From Paraplanobispora siamensis (GTDB lineage Bacteria > Actinomycetota > Actinomycetes > Streptosporangiales > Streptosporangiaceae), in the NCBI RefSeq assembly GCF_016863175.1, contig NZ_BOOJ01000006.1, forward strand, positions 24,318-88,317: a stretch of 64,000 nucleotides of DNA, in the 5' to 3' direction. A program made the position numbers and the translations under genes. Shown piece by piece: positions 61,508 through 64,000 of this stretch. How positions within the stretch are numbered: the first letter of the stretch is position 1; every line of letters begins with the position of its first letter. The notes under the pieces are model-generated. The model was given only the letters and a program-made list of their open reading frames with translations, did not search any database and had not been told where the DNA came from.

Positions 61508-63385
61508 GTGGAGGCCACCAAGGTCGAGCACCAGGCACCGCCCACACTGCGGATCGCCCTGCCCGGCTGGCTCGCCGGATTCCGCAACCCCGTGTCGCTG
61601 GGGGCGGCGGCGCTCATCGCGGTCTCGCTCGGACTGCGCCTGCTGATCCTGCGCGACTCCTACTTCGTCGAGGACGACCTGCTGTTCGTCGGCAACGCCT
61701 ACGAGAACGACCTCAGCCTCGACTATGTGACGCGCGTCCACAAGGGCCACTTCATGCCCGGAGCCATCGCGCTGACGTGGATCCTGGCGCGGGTGGCCCC
61801 CTACGACTGGCTGCTGACGGCCGGCGTCACCTTCGCGGCCCAGGCGCTGCTCGGCGTGCTGGCGTTCCGGCTGCTGCGCCGCCTGTTCGGCGCCCGCCCG
61901 GCCATCCTGGTGCCTTTGGCGGTCCTGCTGTTCAGCCCGCTGACGGTCCCGGCGTTCGGCTGGTGGGCGGCGGCGCTCAACGCGATCCCGCTGCAGCTGG
62001 CGCTGGTGCTCGCGCTGAGCGCCCAGGTCCGCTTCGCCCAGGGCGAGGGGACCCGGTACGGCTGGCGCGCGCTGGCCTGGTGCGCGGCGGGCATGCTCTT
62101 CAGCACCAAGGGAGTGTTCGCCTCCTTCGTGCTGCTGGCCGTCACCACGGCCTTCCTGGGCGACCTGCGGATCGGCTGGATCCGCTCGGCGCTGCGCGAG
62201 CTCGGGCGGCACCGGTGGCTGTGGGCCGCCCACCTGGGAGTGATCGCCGCCTACACCGCGCTGTACCTCGCCCGCCGGAGCACCGCCCCCGGGGAGGGGG
62301 CCTCGGTCCCCAAGCCCGACGTCGCGGCGGAGCTGGCCGGGATCATGCTGGGCCGTACCTTCCCCAGCGGGGCGGTCGGCGGCCCGCTCACCTGGAGCCC
62401 GGTGACCCCCACCGGGGGAATGGCGGGGCCGTCGGACGCGGTGGTCGTGATCTCCTGGCTGGTGCTGGCCGCCCTGGTGGTGATCACGATCGTCTACCGG
62501 CGGCGGGCGCTGCGGGCGTGGATGATCCTGGCCGGGTACCTGGTGTTCGCCGACGCGATCCCCACGGTGATCGCCCGGGGCAGCTACATCGGGCTGGTCG
62601 GTGCGGAGACCCGCTACGTCGCCGACGCCGTGGTCGTGTTCGCGGTCTGCCTGGGACTGGCGCTGCTGCCGGTGCGGGGCGAGGCCGACGCCTACCGGCG
62701 CCCGCTGCCCGACCGCTCCCCGCTCCTGCTGGCCACCGGCCTGACCATGGGCGCCTACCTGGTGACGTCGGTGATCTCGATCGAGAACTACCGGGCGACC
62801 CTCAGCGGCGACCGGGTCCGCGCCTACCTGGACACCGCCGCGGCGGAACTGGCCCGGGTGCCGGACAACGTCGTGATCTACCCGACCCCGGTGCCGGGCG
62901 ACATCGTGCTCCCGGTGAACGGCGACCGCCGTCTCGGCAGCCGCGTACTCGCCCCGCTGGCCCGCCCCGCCATCCGCGCCAGGATGGCCAACCCCGAGCC
63001 CAGCCACGAGGCCATGGTCTTCAACAAGGACGGCCGGCTGGTGCGGATGAGCGTCTTCGGCTACTTCCAGGCGGCTCCGGCCGGCCAGCGCTGCATGGCG
63101 CCCGTCGACGGCGCGGTGTTCATGCCCGACGCCGTCTCCTGGGGCGGCCGGGCCACCGCGGGCGCGCTGTCCTACACGGCCGAGCGCCCGATCTCGGTGA
63201 CCGTCGAGATCGGTGAGGAGCGGATCGTGCTGGCGCTGCGGGAGACCCCGCTCGGCCTGGTGCACTTCCCGGTCAAGGCCGTGGGCCGGGGCATGCGGAT
63301 CGTGGTGGACGACCCGACCGCCCCCTTCTGCCTGACGGGCGCGGCGCTGGGGTCCCCGGTGGCCGAGGGCGAGCAGCCGGGTTAG
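61508..63385 (+). CDS. GT-C-like polytopic membrane protein, paralogue B
   Basis: 625 aa with about 11-12 TM helices. GTG 61508 follows GAGGAGAGCA. First loop SYFVEDDLLFVGNAYENDLSLDYVTRVHKGHFMPG aligns position by position with paralogue A, as does ARVAPYDW; C-terminal soluble beta-rich domain has two Cys (RCMAPVDGAV, APFCLTGAAL) also matched in A (KCVSVQGG, EGVCLTMVA), suggesting a conserved external disulfide. Divergent from the methyltransferase. Probably an envelope glycosyltransferase using a polyprenyl-phosphate sugar. Confidence 0.82.
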   Translation: MEATKVEHQAPPTLRIALPGWLAGFRNPVSLGAAALIAVSLGLRLLILRDSYFVEDDLLFVGNAYENDLSLDYVTRVHKGHFMPGAIALTWILARVAPYDWLLTAGVTFAAQALLGVLAFRLLRRLFGARPAILVPLAVLLFSPLTVPAFGWWAAALNAIPLQLALVLALSAQVRFAQGEGTRYGWRALAWCAAGMLFSTKGVFASFVLLAVTTAFLGDLRIGWIRSALRELGRHRWLWAAHLGVIAAYTALYLARRSTAPGEGASVPKPDVAAELAGIMLGRTFPSGAVGGPLTWSPVTPTGGMAGPSDAVVVISWLVLAALVVITIVYRRRALRAWMILAGYLVFADAIPTVIARGSYIGLVGAETRYVADAVVVFAVCLGLALLPVRGEADAYRRPLPDRSPLLLATGLTMGAYLVTSVISIENYRATLSGDRVRAYLDTAAAELARVPDNVVIYPTPVPGDIVLPVNGDRRLGSRVLAPLARPAIRARMANPEPSHEAMVFNKDGRLVRMSVFGYFQAAPAGQRCMAPVDGAVFMPDAVSWGGRATAGALSYTAERPISVTVEIGEERIVLALRETPLGLVHFPVKAVGRGMRIVVDDPTAPFCLTGAALGSPVAEGEQPG

Positions 63386-64000
63386 ACGCCGTCCGGGCGG
63401 GTTACCGGGCTTCGGGGCTTCGGGATTGCGGGAAGTCGGTGGGTACGGCGGGCGGTGCGTGCCGTGGGCGGGCCCGTTCGTGGGGCGCGTTCGGGGCCGG
63501 TCCGGGTTCTGCTTACCTGTGAGGCGAGCGAGACCGCTCGGGGTGCCTCTGGGAGTGGGGCGGGTGAGCCCACCCGTTGTGAGGCGAGTGAGCCCACCCG
63601 TGGGGCGTGTCCGGGGCTGGCCGGGTGTTGCCCGCCCCCGCTGTGCCGCACACCAGTCCGCCTGAAGGCGTTCGATGCCCGGTCCGTGCTCGTCAGTGAG
63701 CCGTGTCCGGACGCCGAAGCGAGTCGTGCCAGGATGCCGGACCGGCCGGGTGCCCGGCGATCGGCTACCGGCCATGCGTGGGGACCGTCTTCAGCGCCGG
63801 GCGCTTGTCGGGTCCCAGCATGACTGGGCGCTTGGTGAGTCTCGGCGTGACCGGACGCTTGCCAGGGTTTCGGCGTGACCGAGACCCTGGTGCGGTGGGC
63901 GGGGGCGTTCGTCGGGTCCCGGCGTGACCGAGACTCTGATGCGGTGGGCAGGGACGTTTGTCGTTCGGCGCAGCTCGGGGTGGGCAGCACCCGGCCAGCT
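63386..64000. other. 615-bp repeat-rich region without a supported gene
   Basis: Frames here are short and poor in family-like sequence. Visible structure: two 44-bp direct repeats at 63871-63914 and 63920-63963 (five differences), a related short unit at 63843-63860, and a diverged pair starting TGTGAGGCGAG at about 63519 and 63579. Looks like decayed tandem repeats; a gene could begin beyond the window. Confidence 0.5.

Overview
The window is very GC-rich and gene-dense. It looks like the chromosome of a Gram-positive actinomycete, most likely of the Streptosporangium/Nonomuraea group (inferred from gene content, not proven). Evidence: strong third-position GC, many GTG starts and 4-base stop/start overlaps, several leaderless-looking promoters, a 180-kDa-type NAD-glutamate dehydrogenase, an AftD-type arabinofuranosyltransferase cluster, and an ftsEX-smpB-ssrA block.

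Layout. (1) 1-9346: extracellular polysaccharide locus. Seven leftward genes with every stop overlapping the next start encode a polyprenyl-phosphate sugar transferase, Wzy-like polymerase/ligase, MurJ/Wzx-like flippase, NodB deacetylase, two GT4 glycosyltransferases and a Wzz-like protein; a GH26-like hydrolase (5' end outside the window) converges on them. (2) 10227-15119: NAD-glutamate dehydrogenase. (3) 15227-26839: pectin (rhamnogalacturonan/arabinan) locus with LacI regulator, Gfo/Idh dehydrogenase, DUF1961 and YesL proteins, an ABC importer without its ATPase, a PL26-like exo-lyase and a GH51 arabinofuranosidase, tied together by a repeated GATTAAAACGT-type operator. (4) 26968-34557: lipoprotein, prfB, ftsE, ftsX, smpB, a penicillin-binding-protein-like lipoprotein that has lost all three catalytic motifs, and tmRNA. 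(5) 34659-40829: membrane hydrolase, then a divergent module of cytoplasmic subtilase + ECF sigma factor + small beta-rich protein facing a TPR-CHAT protease. (6) 40897-49907: PEP-mutase/isocitrate-lyase family enzyme, C45 acyltransferase, aquaporin, HtrA-like lipoprotein protease, acyl-CoA synthetase, a membrane protein and a fused acyl-CoA dehydrogenase; the synthetase and the dehydrogenase share an operator. (7) 50041-63385: cell-envelope arabinan/polysaccharide cluster with DUF2613 mini-protein, GT4, AftD, DUF3068, two paralogous GT-C membrane proteins and a methyltransferase. (8) 63386-64000: repeat-rich, no supported gene.

The most unusual points are the CHAT/subtilase/sigma module, the catalytically dead PBP-like protein in the ftsEX-smpB operon, the LacI regulon whose operators overlap -10 boxes, a shared AGAAT-N3-GTTCT operator for fatty-acid genes, and a 35-bp triplication at a convergent gene junction that supplies one gene's stop codon. 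No CRISPR, insertion sequence, tRNA, rRNA or prophage was seen.
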